64,000 nt of DNA. Source: Incurvaria masculella (Eukaryota > Arthropoda > Insecta > Lepidoptera > Incurvariidae). Below, one piece after another: positions 24,097-35,204 of this stretch; within the stretch, counting starts at the first letter, position 1; every line of letters starts with the position of its first letter. A model generated the notes under the pieces. The model did not search any database. It saw nothing but the letters and a program-made list of their open reading frames with translations, and was not told the origin of the DNA. The DNA lies in assembly GCA_946894095.1 (NCBI GenBank), contig OX335651.1, positions 10,314,501-10,378,500 of the forward strand. Reading direction: 5' to 3'. The position numbers were made by a program, and so were the translations under genes.

Positions 24097-24344
24097 TCGT
24101 CGCACTCGGACGTACAGGCGTATCTCACAATTATAGCTTTTATAAAGATATATAGAATACGTATATTAATTTATTTGCTGTATTATTTATGTTTAAACTC
24201 TTAGCAAGCTTCTTATCAGGTTATTTTTTACAGCATCATTTGCACTATATTCACTAAAATATTAAAGAAAACAGAAACTATCACTTTTTCAACTCTAATG
24301 CAAATTTAATAAAAATGAGATACACCTGTTCATCCCAGGTGCGA
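24097..24344. mobile_element. MITE with about 29-bp terminal repeats, copy B (past DCTN4)
   Basis: Direct-orientation partner of copy A, with the same core (TATTATTTATGTTTAAACTC, AACTATCACTTTTTCAACTC) and ends; roughly 85 percent alike by eye. Confidence 0.8.
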
Positions 24345-26839
24345 AATGTTTGTATTAATATGTGTACATAAATATAGGTGCCAAGGGAACAAAAGATGAG
24401 AAGTGCTGAATTAAAACGATTTTTTTGTTTCTTAGTTTTCCATAAACTGAAGCATACTGCTTACATTTAAATTTACCGTGCAATGTATTCATCTGTGTAA
24501 GCAAACAATATGTGCCTAATTATTAGAATCGCTAGAAAATGCTTATTAATTGGGTCAAGGTGCATGATAAAACAAATAACTACTTGCAATTAATCTTACT
24601 TGTGTGTAGGTATTAAACCAGAATAGATAGTGGAATGAATTGAAGCAGGTAATTTTTGTAAAATGAAATTCTTTTTTAAATATTTGTTTTAACACTACAA
24701 TTCAAAATACGGCAACCAAGCAATATTTAATATCATGAAAAAGGATAACTACACAGAAAAATATTTGCTGTGGAAGTGGGAGCAAGTATTCTTCCAACTA
24801 ACTTATTTTTTATACCGACGAGGTAAACTGACAGGAGCTAATGGCACTTTGTCAAATAATGTTGCAGTTTTTGAGGTAATAGTAATGTATATTTAGTTCC
24901 GTTCACCTCCGTACACCGCTGGAATGAAGGGTTCGGGTAAATAAACAATATATTTGTAAGCGTCGTAGACAACAAGGCTAGTTGAAATTAGTAAAATTAA
25001 ATATTCCAATGGCTAGTACATTTTTTTATTTGAAAACCTTATCATGCATGGAACCCTATTATGTTCAGTGAAATCATTGCCACTACATACGATTCTTAGT
25101 TTTTACCAATGCTCATTCAATTTCTATGTCCAAACCTGAGCAGCCCATATTTTTTTTTTAATAAAACACACAACAAGTAATGTATTTGAAATTTAATAAG
25201 TATAAGCATAAGCATGAATGTAAATCTAACTTCCAAAACAAATCCATGAAGAGTTGGATTATGGAAAATTTTGCACCTGCTTACACAACTGGCTTTGAGA
25301 AAATACTTTCTATAACCTAAATTTCACAATTGAGACCATTATGCATATGGGTGCAACATGATGAAGAAAATTTCGTATTTAGTACCAAATAGATTTACCA
25401 CACCTAATTATGTGAAAATAAAGTATTTAATTTGAAATCATTTTCATAATTTCAGGTTTATTGGCTATTATTGTTTATTCATCATCGTAGACTGATTCGA
25501 ATCACTGCACTCGAATTTATCATATTTTATCATTAGCCAGATCAGCAATTCCAGCGAAGAACTGGCAAGAAACTCAGCTGGATTTCTTTTCAACGTTTTT
25601 ACAAAAGTATTTGCCACTGCTTACGATCACAGGTAAAAACACTAAATTAATACGAATTTACGAGAATCAACAATTCAGTAACAAGTATGCAACAGTTCAT
25701 GACAAAAATTAGTTCATTTGTAAAGACCATGTCTGCCATCTAACATGTTGCCAATTGGAGCAAGCCGGTCCCCACAAATAGTACAAATTCACGAGCATCA
25801 CGCCGGGCACAGCCATTGTTTGTTTGTTGTAAAAACCATTAGAAGTCTTATATTTTTAGATGAAACCATATTGTTAATAGACCCATCTTACTTTTATCTT
25901 GCAGTATTCAATTTATAATTATTATATTACATTATTACAACCACACCAATACACCTGAAATTCTGAGATTTGGCAGCAATGACTATGCCTATATTTAACA
26001 TTTATAATTAATTGGTGCCTTAGAGTCCATTACTTTTTGGGTGTTCAACCAACTTTGTGTGGGTCAGACAGAACGCAAATGTATCCAATCACGATGTCTA
26101 CTTTTGTTTGTTGAGTACTCTTATTGAAAATAACTGTGACATTATGTAATGTGACTTCAAATTTTAATTACAATATGTTAAAAGTCACAGAACAACAGTC
26201 ACAGTACATTTCGATTGTGATACCTGTTCAAGTAAGGTTACATTTTGAGTCTATAACTAAAAATTAGTAAGTTTGTGTAATCGGGTATAGGCCATTTTGA
26301 CTAGGGTACCCTTAAATTACAATAAAATGTATGTTGATGTAGATTTTCACTGCTGTTCGACATAATAGGTTATCTTCATGGAGAAACAGTTTTAAGCTTA
26401 TTTTTTGCAATCGTTATTTCTGCCATTGAGTGAAAGAATTAAGCCCAAAATTGTATATCTGAAATGTAATTATTAAAACAAAGATTGCCCTGAAAAGAGA
26501 TGTATTCGTACTGTAAATTGGATGTACTGTGTGTTACACAACATGTATATACAGGTTTTGTAAGCTTTTGCAGTGTAACTTTCATATTTAGATTGCTTCA
26601 AATTTTTTACCACATTGTAAACTAAATTCAATAAATTCCATTCATACAAAAATACACTAATGGCGATTGTTTTATTGAATGGGGAACTTGAATTATTAAA
26701 TTTTGATTGAGAAATTTTCATGAATGGACTGGTGTAATCCTAAAATTATAATCAATACTTATAGTAAATTACAGCTTTCTACCCTAAATATATATAACAA
26801 TTTTCTTTATGAATTTAAATATTTAAATGCCTCTGTCAA
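24345..26839. other. AT-rich intergenic DNA, nothing seen
   Basis: No exon-like segment or recognised repeat between the MITE past DCTN4 and the Helitron-like element. Confidence 0.5.
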
Positions 26840-27299
26840 TCTATCTATACCATTATATAAAGAGGAAAGGTTTGATTGTTTGTGTATTTGAACCGAATAT
26901 GGTATGAAACTACTGAACGGATTTGAAAAATTATTTCACCGTTGGAAAGCTACAGTCTATCCGAGGGACATAGGCTATGTTTTATCTTTAAAAAATTAGG
27001 GATCCTTACCAAAACTCCGATAACGTAACCCAAGGTGCAAAAAAATTACCAAGAATGTTCCTTACATCCCTACGCAGCAGCCGTGTGCCTTGATAATATT
27101 TTGTCGCTTGATGATAATTAGTTTAGTAGGTAACTACGCATTCAAAACGCTCTTTTCAGAACTAGACCCATTAATATATGTTGTACATTTAGTTATCCTA
27201 ATAAATAAGTGACTTAAATAGTTTTTATGATTTTCGATTAAATACTTTTTAGATGTAGGTTATAGTAGTAGTTGTAGGTAGCTAATAACAGTTAAACAT

Positions 27300-27382
27300 G
27301 TTTGAAAAATATTACGGCTTTTCACGCGACAGGAAGATACATTCTCCAAAGACATTCTCAAAAGCCGTAACATTTTTCAAAC
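27300..27382. repeat. Foldback with 23-bp arms, related to 1918-2094
   Basis: GTTTGAAAAATATTACGGCT with TTT at left mirrors AAAAGCCGTAACATTTTTCA with AAC at right. The inner sequence ACAGGAAGATACATTCTCC matches GGGAAGATACATTCTCC-like bases of the 2-kb foldback. Confidence 0.8.
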
Positions 27383-27475
27383 AGGTATAACGACCGCGGT
27401 AATCTCAAAAGTATCATAATAACATTTAAGCTAATTATTTAGTGAAAAATAAAGCAACATCAAATAGTAATACTT

Positions 27476-27541
27476 AATGTTTACAGATATACAGTGTTAA
27501 AAAGGCTCACTTCTTTTTAACACTGTATATCCGTAAACATT
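27476..27541. repeat. Foldback with 28-bp arms
   Basis: AATGTTTACAGATATACAGT through GTTAAAAA mirrors TTTTTAACACTGTATATCCG through TAAACATT with one mismatch. The loop is 10 bases. Confidence 0.85.
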
Positions 27542-27975
27542 ACAGTAGTACAACAGTGAAAATCTAAATAAACAACATCAAATAGTGTTTACTCCCTGGC
27601 TTTAACTTAATAAATTATTTATTTAATGGCTTTTCTTTTGTGGTTATGACTTTTTTACAATAATTAATAGTATGAAAAATACATAAAAGTAAAAAATAAA
27701 AAAAAATAAAAAAAAAATATTCACAAAATTTGTTATTTTTATTTCAAACATTTCAATGTAGGTATATGCTCTTTTTTTAGGAACTCTACGTTTGTGTGTC
27801 ATTGTGTCAAAATAATATTTATTAAATTATATTATGCCCGTGCAAAGCCGGGACGGGCTGCTAGTAATCAATAATAAATTAAATCAATATTAAAAATGTC
27901 TTACAATACAACTCAGTGCAAGTACACGTCAAATTGTACTAAAAAATAATGGTCTCTGAAACACGTATATTCTAC

Positions 27976-28065
27976 GTCTAACTAAAACAATACTGCTTCG
28001 AACATGGTCAAAGCAATCACATCATTGATTCCAACGTCACCATAGCTGCATCCGACAACATAAAC
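27976..28065 (-). pseudogene. Decayed tandem copy of the PPOX 3' end
   Basis: On the minus strand this reads VVGCSYGDVGINDVIA, against VVGCSYDGVGMNDVIA in the intact gene. It then diverges and reaches an early stop through a small indel. Flanking non-coding bases (TCTAACTAAAAC after the stop) are also shared. The copy is displaced by about 115 bases from its counterpart at the gene's own end. It looks like a short tandem duplication that has since drifted, because the upstream part of the gene is not repeated. It could still serve as an alternative 3' UTR segment. Confidence 0.8.
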
Positions 28066-28094
28066 TAATCATCTCCAAAGTCCTTATTCTTAGA

Positions 28095-29516
28095 CTAACT
28101 AAAACAACTCTCTACTTCGGACTTGGCGGAGGCAATAACATCATTCATGCCGACACCATCATAGCTACATCCGACAACAGAAAGCGGCAGATTATGTTGC
28201 ACAATGTACCGCCGAATCCGGTCTACCCGGTCATGGTGTCCCACAACATACTGAGGGATGCACTTATGTAGAATGCTGACGTGATGTGCTGCTGGGGTAG
28301 CGGTAATTTTCAGTACCGTCTTGACTTCATTCAGAGCGATGTCAAGTATCGTGTCCTTGGAGGGGTTCTCTCCTAATCTTTCATTAAACCACTTTCCGCC
28401 TATCATGACTGTCAACACAGTCCCATTCTGGTCGGGCAAGCAACACGAGTCGAACACGACCCCGAGGATTTTTGAATTTTCTATAGGCGGTACCAAAAAA
28501 CCAAAAGCTGGCTCCCTTAAGTAATTCTTTTCATAGTAAAGATTCACTAGGCCGACATCAACAAATGGTATTTGGGCAAGATTTACAGAGAGCTCTGGAT
28601 GTTGTCGTTCCACTAATTTTGCAAGTTTGTATGCAGGTATTGCGCTATAAACATGATTCACAGTCATCTCAGTTATGTCGGGCCCTAAGTTACCTTTTAA
28701 GTACACCGTGCCAGAATCTACAAATTCTATGTCATCCACGGGACTGTTAAACTGAACCGAGACATTGTTATTAATGAGGTGATCTTTTAAGGCAGTAGGA
28801 AGCACTTGTAACCCTCCTTTAATGGAATACACATTCCACTTTTCCTCTTGAGACCTCACTGCCAGCTCGCTGAGTGGAAGGTAGCTATCGTCTGTCTTCC
28901 TTTGAAACATATTGCTAACCATTCCACGGAGAACACCGCCGTGAGTTTGTTCCCATTCAAACAATGACTTGAGGAGGAATTTGACTGAAATCTCTTTAGC
29001 GTCACCGGCGCATATCCCGCAGATCATGGGCGAAATGGCATAGTCGGCAATTTCCTTTCCAAAGCGACGGTGCACAAAGTTGTAGATGGAATCGTCACGT
29101 AATGATTCGTGGGGCTGCTTCAAGTCGTTGAGAAGAGCGTAGATGAGCGGTTTAGTGAAGGGTTTGTTGGTAAAAAAAATGCTTTTTAGGCTGGAGGGGA
29201 GAGTGTGGAGCTCATTGTTGACGCAGATCATACGGTTCTTGGCGGCGGGGTGATCGCGCGGTATCGAGGAAACGTGTTCTCCGAGGCCGAGCTCAGCGAT
29301 CATGTTCAGCGTGTGAAGTCCATTGACGCCTTTAGGTCGGATGGTGCGCGGGCCTTGCTCGAAAAGATAGTCCGGGGTCTTGATAGAGCGGATCCATCCG
29401 CCGCAACTGTCGGCGGCCTCTAGGAGGAACACTTTCATGCCAAAATTGAAGTTATTCCGAAGTAGGTAGTAGCCGGTCGCCAACCCGCTCAGGCCGCCAC
29501 CCACAATAGCAGCCAT
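28095..29516 (-). CDS. PPOX: Protoporphyrinogen oxidase (intronless coding region)
   Basis: Oxidises protoporphyrinogen IX to protoporphyrin IX with oxygen, on the mitochondrial inner membrane, in the penultimate step of heme synthesis. The single open frame of 473 residues is close to the human length (477). It starts MAAIVGGGLSGLATGYYLL, an FAD-binding GxGxxG (G6-G8-G11), with the ribose-binding acid in FLLEA (about 33). Further family blocks are FEQGPRTIRP (about 53-62), ISPMICGICAGD (about 162-173), the GFLVPP block near residue 330, and the C-terminal FAD-contact motif YDGVGMNDVIASAK. There is no cleavable presequence; the glycine-rich N-terminus directs import in animal homologues. No intron interrupts the frame. 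The GAG ATG G context suits initiation. A MITE lies 262 bases upstream of the ATG, and a decayed copy of the gene's 3' end lies just downstream. Confidence 0.96.
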   Translation of the reverse strand: MAAIVGGGLSGLATGYYLLRNNFNFGMKVFLLEAADSCGGWIRSIKTPDYLFEQGPRTIRPKGVNGLHTLNMIAELGLGEHVSSIPRDHPAAKNRMICVNNELHTLPSSLKSIFFTNKPFTKPLIYALLNDLKQPHESLRDDSIYNFVHRRFGKEIADYAISPMICGICAGDAKEISVKFLLKSLFEWEQTHGGVLRGMVSNMFQRKTDDSYLPLSELAVRSQEEKWNVYSIKGGLQVLPTALKDHLINNNVSVQFNSPVDDIEFVDSGTVYLKGNLGPDITEMTVNHVYSAIPAYKLAKLVERQHPELSVNLAQIPFVDVGLVNLYYEKNYLREPAFGFLVPPIENSKILGVVFDSCCLPDQNGTVLTVMIGGKWFNERLGENPSKDTILDIALNEVKTVLKITATPAAHHVSILHKCIPQYVVGHHDRVDRIRRYIVQHNLPLSVVGCSYDGVGMNDVIASAKSEVESCFS

Positions 29517-29777
29517 TCTCCCTCAGTTCACTTAACGCTCACTTGATTCAAGCAAAGGAATTACAAATTATTATTATAAAGACACAAGAAGAAGCACTTG
29601 AATGATTCGTCGAATAACTCAAAACAAAATCAAAAGTAAACATGCAATCTATCTATGGTAAACTTTAGAACAACTGATCCAACTGACATCTGTCATTTTA
29701 ATTTTAATGATTTTTTTGTAACTTTTATCCACACGGAAAGGCAAGCGCTCCAGCTATATTATAGCCCTTACCTTTCC

Positions 29778-29895
29778 CAGTCGTATTCAGAGAGAGCCTG
29801 TCAAAAGTTAGTACGAGATTAGCACCGGACTGACCATACAAAAACTGGTTTAGTCCGGGATATTAAAGTTAGTCCGCCCACTCTGAATACGGCTG
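29778..29895. mobile_element. 118-bp MITE, copy A (upstream of PPOX)
   Basis: The ends CAGTCGTATTCAGAG and CTCTGAATACGGCTG are near-perfect inverted repeats. The core includes TTAGTACGAGATTAGCACCG. It lies about 260 bases upstream of the PPOX ATG, so it may lie in or near the promoter. Confidence 0.8.
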
Positions 29896-30285
29896 CTAAT
29901 TATTAAAAGACACATATATTTTTAGAAATGTAATTTCTCAAAACTTCATATCTCAACGCCGATATTTCCGTCGTCGCCGTCGTCGTTGTCTTCCTCTCAT
30001 TTCTCTATAATCGTTGTTTCGATCTTCTGTGCTTCGGTAATAAAAATCCAGAGTGGTTAATGTAAATTAAAAATAATAAATAAATAAAAGCGTGTTCTGG
30101 TTAAAGGCTCACCGCGCATGAAGAAACTTTTAGAGAGCCGACTACTTAACCAAAAACAATCGTTGCGGCCTTGTTGCCGTATTTATTCTCGTATAGTTGG
30201 AAAGTGTGAGCTAGCTAGACATATTTCTGGACAACTCCGACTCCGAACTGTTAACTCGGTTCAACTCAACTCACTTGACGCATTT

Positions 30286-30733
30286 AGTTGAGTCTTTTAC
30301 CGTTTTTGCCATGTCGTCTATGTCGTCGGTAAACCGCAGGTATGAGATGTACTCACCGTTTTTATGCATGCACGTATTTAATTACGTATGTAGGGAATTT
30401 CTAAACAGTTTTGGAGCTACGACATTCCCCTGTCGTACCACCTCTGCACAAATGCATTGGTTTCGTTTTCTGGTCAGGCGACCTCATATAGACGTCTAGT
30501 GGTAGGTCACGTTGAGGTGATGACCCCAACCTGTGCCTGTAGATTTGGCATCGTTGCAGATATTCTACAACAGCCCAGATTTCGATAAAGACGGAGAATG
30601 TATCGTAGTCCACAGATGCCATTGACTGCCGAATAGTATAAATGTATTCGAAACCCGGCCTGTTCAAGGGCCCGGATTTAACCGACCCTTCAGCGAGACG
30701 GTTCGCCGTAACGATCGAGAACAGCTCGTACAA
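30286..30733 (-). mobile_element. RTE-type LINE reverse transcriptase remnant
   Basis: Minus-strand frames give IEIWAVVEYLQRCQI, then QKTKPMHLCRGG, and in a shifted frame NGEYISYLRFTDDIDDMA. These match, in order, the endonuclease-reverse transcriptase core of RTE-like LINEs (VE.WAVL..LQRC, TKPI.L.RGVRQGD, and the GEYISHLRFADDI catalytic box). The catalytic box reads FTDD here. Frameshifts and a small insertion between the blocks show it is dead. Confidence 0.8.
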
Positions 30734-31079
30734 ACGGTATCACCGTAACGGCCACACATTTGATTTAAACTACATACATTCTCATTACATATGTCAATGT
30801 CTACCGTGGCATTTACCACCGTACACGTAGCTTAGGAGTAAATATGTAAGACCTTTTGTTCCAAGAATGATTATATTGCCCTTCATGTCGCTGCAATGGG
30901 AGTACAATACAACAACAGCTTTAAAAAGTTCCTGAAGAACTTTGATGCTTGGTTGCCATGAAGCCTATTAAGAGCTGGAGAGCTAAGTACCATGGTTGAC
31001 GCGATTTTTAGTTTTTTTGTATAAAGTATAAACTCAAAGGCCTTCATCACATACCCGTTCCCCTTTTTAATGAACAACC

Positions 31080-31185
31080 GGTATGGGAATGGCTGTGCCA
31101 AAAGACCAATGGTACGGAGAAAAGCCCAATTCACCTCACCTCGTGAAACCACGATCAGCAAGGCACCATACCGTCTCCTCCGGAA
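31080..31185 (-). repeat. Short interspersed repeat, copy 2
   Basis: AATTCACCTCACCTCGTGAA, ACCACGATCAGCAAGGCACC and ATACCG match copy 1 at 12.3 kb in reverse. Confidence 0.55.
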
Positions 31186-31432
31186 ACAAAGCATTTTGGC
31201 CTTATACTCGGTGTGCACGCGGCTTTGCCCGCGTTAACGTCCGAAAAGCAATGTTTTTCAAAACATCTCTCATATTAAACTCCACCCCTCAGGTAATTTA
31301 GCGTGGTGGTAAGTAACCTTTAATTTATGGGTGCACCAGTGTGTAAGTCTGCACCAGTACCCAGTGCCAGCACCTGGAGGCATCGTGATCGTTGAGCCGA
31401 ATCAATTGAATTTCAAAAAGTTTATTCCAAAC

Positions 31433-31772
31433 ATAGATTAAAGAAGAATGGATAGATTGCTGACGTCATACCAGTGTTGAATAAGGCATAATAAGTCACA
31501 GTGGCGTTGCAATTCACATTTCAGAATATATCAAATAGAAGCCAATGATTATCGAAGACATTACTTAATGAATAGTTAAAATGTATCGTTTTCATCACGC
31601 TTGCCTGGGCAACACGGAATCACGCTTAGTTTAATGACGGTATAACTAGTTCTGGCAGTGATGGGAGATGGCGCTGGTTAGAAATGTCATAGCACCAGCG
31701 GAAATAAGCAGTTTTCGGCGAATTTTGTAAGCTGTATGACGTTAGCTATCTATCCCTTGTCCATTAATCCAT
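31433..31772 (-). mobile_element. 340-bp MITE family, copy 1
   Basis: The ends ATAGATTAAAGAAGAATGGA and TATCCCTTGTCCATTAATCC are diverged inverted repeats. The core includes GAGATGGCGCTGGTTAGAAA and AGCAGTTTTCGGCGAATTTT. Confidence 0.75.
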
Positions 31773-32245
31773 GGTTCGAAGAAACTCTACTCTCGAACTA
31801 AATCGGCAATACATTTTTTATAGACGTTTTTCTTGGGACTCTTTTGGGCGTCTGCAGAGGTTGTGGTGATGATTGTTGATTTAAAAGTTATATACATGTG
31901 TGGTCACTTTTTCTGATCGTGCATCGGTAAAAGTATCGGAGATGTTAGAGTAAGTTTATCACGATGTAATTTAAACCGTCTTAAAAACATTTAGAAAGTT
32001 CATTAAGTAAGGTTTCTAATCTTGAATAGGTTAATCATTATCTATATTAACTCGTAGTTTCGAAAAAGTTTCAGTACCTTCAGTGCTTCGTACCGTTAAC
32101 GAATGTGCGCGTCACAGAAATCAGAGATAAACACAAGATGCATTAAAAAAGATCAAGGACATTTAGAACTTTTTTTTAATTACTGGATATAAGAAGGTGA
32201 AAAATCTAAAAACATATATCTCTGCCATTTCATGACTTTAGTCTT

Positions 32246-32369
32246 CTACAGTCGTATTCAGAGAGCATCTGTCAAAACTTAGTACGAGATTAGTACCGGA
32301 CTTACCATACAAAAACCGGTTTAGTCCGGCCGATTAAAGTTAGTCCGCCCACTCTGAATACAGCTGTAG
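32246..32369. mobile_element. 118-bp MITE, copy B
   Basis: The ends CTACAGTCGTATTCAGAG and CTCTGAATACAGCTGTAG pair with two mismatches. The core matches copy A closely (TTAGTCCGCCCACTCTGAAT shared exactly). Confidence 0.8.
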
Positions 32370-33544
32370 ATCTTAAATAGGACCACATCTACAGCGAAAT
32401 GCAGAAAATGTCTATTAATTTTAGGACAGTTTCCGTTTGAGGATTCTATCTACGTGCCGTGTACATAAACTGCATAGGGACACCCAAACTACGCACGTCA
32501 CATAAATCAGGGGTTTGCACAGGAGTCGCCGCGGTGAATGGGCGTACTTTTGCGCTGCAATGAATAATAATAGGCGCTCGTCGTGGTGCGGCACAACTCG
32601 GCGCAACTTTCGCAATCCGTTTACAAGTTTCTGAGCCCAGCGCCCGACTCGCGGCGGACCCAATTTGACTTCCATTCAGCCGGAAGATTTCCGAATCAAA
32701 CTCTACGTGAATACATTATTGGTCTGACACTCATTGTTTGCCAAACGCTCGGTCCGGTCCAAGCGAGCAATTTTTGTCAATCATTTCATTAATTTGTTTC
32801 TTAGGTTATTCTGGAGGCAATCATAACAACTTTTACTGGTAACTAATTTCGAAACAGGAACATGTTGATTCTGTGTCTGATTCTGTTGACATTTGTGTAT
32901 TTAATGTTTTGTTAGCTGTAAGTTTTCCTTTCAATAAATAAATAATGAATCTACGCCTGAAGATACGAGCATGCATACTGGTCCTTTTCATATGTGTGGT
33001 CAGATGTTTGGTGGGTCAGATTAATGGACGGATCATTACTCGTTAGAAGTCCTCTGTGTCTCCGCCATTCCTCCCTGGGTGTTGGGTGGCTTGCCGTAGC
33101 AGACACCAGCTGCCCATTGAACATGGCGGGAACTTATACAATCTTAACAAAGCAATAATTTACTGTTTCCTACCTCGCCGTCCACTATCTTGGGTGGTGA
33201 ACGGGATTGCTACGATTTTTTTAAATATATTTCTTGTAGTGATCTTATCAAAGCGGGTAATGATCGTCGTAAAAAATTACATTTTTTCCGCTTACATTGC
33301 AAACGCATTGTATTGTACACATTGAAAAGGTCTAAAGAAAACTCCGCGATGGTATATCTCTTATGGATATCCCACAAAAAAAAAAAAAATTGTCGTTTAC
33401 TTTTTACGACAAATAATGGCTAATTTTCGAAGCGATTTTACCCAATACAGCATTAATCCTTATCCAATTAAATACCTTTAATACATTGTTGATTTAATAT
33501 AGATCTATATGGCCCTATACAGCATATGATTTGAATGAATATTT

Positions 33545-33690
33545 TTGGAAGATATTACAGATTTAAAAATTGCGGGACGTAGCGTTTGCGGCGGTACCGG
33601 CCGGCCGGGGCGGCGGGAGCATGCCTGTAATAATTCAAAAAATTTTTTTAAATGATATTATGCCCGTGCAAAGCCGGGACGGGCTGCTAG
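33545..33690 (+). mobile_element. Helitron-like 3' end
   Basis: GCCCGTGCAAAGCCGGGACG, then GGCTGCTAG (CTAG at 33687-33690), is identical in this stretch to the terminus at 27.8 kb. The left border is unclear. The preceding GC-rich run (GGCGGTACCGGCCGGCCGGG) may be cargo. Confidence 0.65.
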
Positions 33691-34196
33691 TATTATAATA
33701 TTTCACTAGTTTTGTGCGGTGAAGATTCCGGCACGTGCAAATAACATAATTGGGTCCATGGGAATTTCTTCCCATGTCTGTTGTTAGAGGTGACTAATGC
33801 TGAGATTTAAAGACAGGTCTTGAGACGATTCTCAAGTATTGAAATGGGCATGTACACCTGCCACTAGGAAGGTTCGCGAGCACATTCTCCGTGAGCTATC
33901 ACAGTATACCGAACTCTATAATTGAAATTAATGTTTCCTTACAGATCGTAAACTTATTCATTAAATATAATTGATTCAAAAGTCACGTTTTGTTCGAAGT
34001 TAATAGAGGCTTTCTATTTCCACAGAAGTAATGATGGCAATTATATTTCGGCCGTCTGCATTCGCTTGATGTATATCTGGTACGCTTGTTCCAGCATTTG
34101 GTCTATTTTCGTTTCTGGGAATTTAGCATCAGAACGTTTATATTTTAGGCTTCGAAATATCGTAATACATAATAGTTCCCGTTCCGCCTTGGAGAA

Positions 34197-34239
34197 TATG
34201 CAACGACTACATAAAGGGCAGTTATGTAGTCGTTGCATA
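34197..34239. repeat. Perfect hairpin, 18-bp arms
   Basis: TATGCAACGACTACATAA and TTATGTAGTCGTTGCATA are exact reverse complements around the 7-base loop AGGGCAG. Confidence 0.9.
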
Positions 34240-34344
34240 GTAGTAATGAAAGAACATCTATGAAAAATTATCGGTCCTTCCAGAGTGCGGTGTTTTGGGC
34301 TAGTGTCATAAACGTGGGTGAAATAAGTAAGTAGTATGTATGCA

Positions 34345-34586
34345 CACGAAGGGTTCCGTACGATTATACAAGAATTGACCCAAAGAAATCAGGTTTCTTT
34401 AATTTTATTTTATCTATTTGTCGTTATAGCTGCAACAGAAATACAAACTCTGTGAAAATTTCAGCTGTCTCTACCTATTACGGCTCATGAGATAGAGCCC
34501 TGTGACAGACGCACGGACGGACGGACAGTGGAGGCTTAGTAATAGGGTTCCGTTTGGCACCATTTGGGTACAGAACCCTAAAAATG
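34345..34586 (+). mobile_element. GGGTTCCGT-ended element copy
   Basis: Same layout (CACACGAAGGGTTCCGTACG to TACAGAACCCTAAAAATG) with a short GACG tract. It is truncated at left and lies immediately left of a Helitron-like element. Confidence 0.75.
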
Positions 34587-34723
34587 CTTGTTCCTAATCT
34601 ATACTAATAATAAATCTGTAAGGGGTGTTCGTGGAGTAAGTTGCTTTGTTTTCTAAGATACTTCGTTTGAAGACTTTATGTATGATACTAAGACTAAATT
34701 GAAGATTTTTAGAAATCAGTTCT

Positions 34724-34757
34724 GTATGTATGTATGTATGTATGTATGTATGTATGA
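34724..34757 (+). repeat. ATGT microsatellite
   Basis: About eight tandem ATGT units ending in ATGAATG, inside the Helitron-like element. Confidence 0.9.
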
Positions 34758-35204
34758 ATGTTCCTCCATAACTCTTAAACCGATCATCCGAATTCGATGA
34801 AACTTACTACACGTATATGTTAATACACGGGACACAGGATAGGCTATATATAATTCAGTTCCGCTTACGTTAGGATGTAGCTGTCATGCAAACCGAAATG
34901 CCCCGAGGCGGCGGTTTGGGGGGTAATCACTATATGCCTTTATTTCTTGGTTTACTTCTTCTAAGCAACGCAATGGACTTTTTGATACGATTTTCATTAA
35001 CATAAGGAGCGATCAACGAGCAAGGATTGCGTATGTAATTTTTAAATATTTAATACAAACCTTAAGAGAAAAATTAAAACTATGTACTTGAAAATTGTAG
35101 GTGTTAAAAAGGCCTACAGACAATTCCACGATATCATGTAGGTAGAGCGATAACTTCGAACCACTCGCCCGATTTATTTGCGTATTCTATCAACGTATAG
35201 CAAC

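Larger units (their letters stand above)
26840..27864 (+). mobile_element. Non-autonomous Helitron-like element
   Basis: The 3' end has a GCCCGT...ACGGGC hairpin (27836-27841 with 27853-27858) followed by CTAG at 27861-27864 and a T, the classic Helitron terminus. The 5' end starts TC after an A (A|TCTATCTATAC). It contains GGAAAGCTAC and GACATAGGCTATGTTTT, boxes I associate with lepidopteran copies. There is no Rep/helicase coding. Two foldback hairpins (27300-27382, 27476-27541) lie inside. Confidence 0.7.

Noticed and set aside
29205..29423. Plus-strand frames inside PPOX
   Set aside because: Antisense shadows of a long coding region with no domain content.
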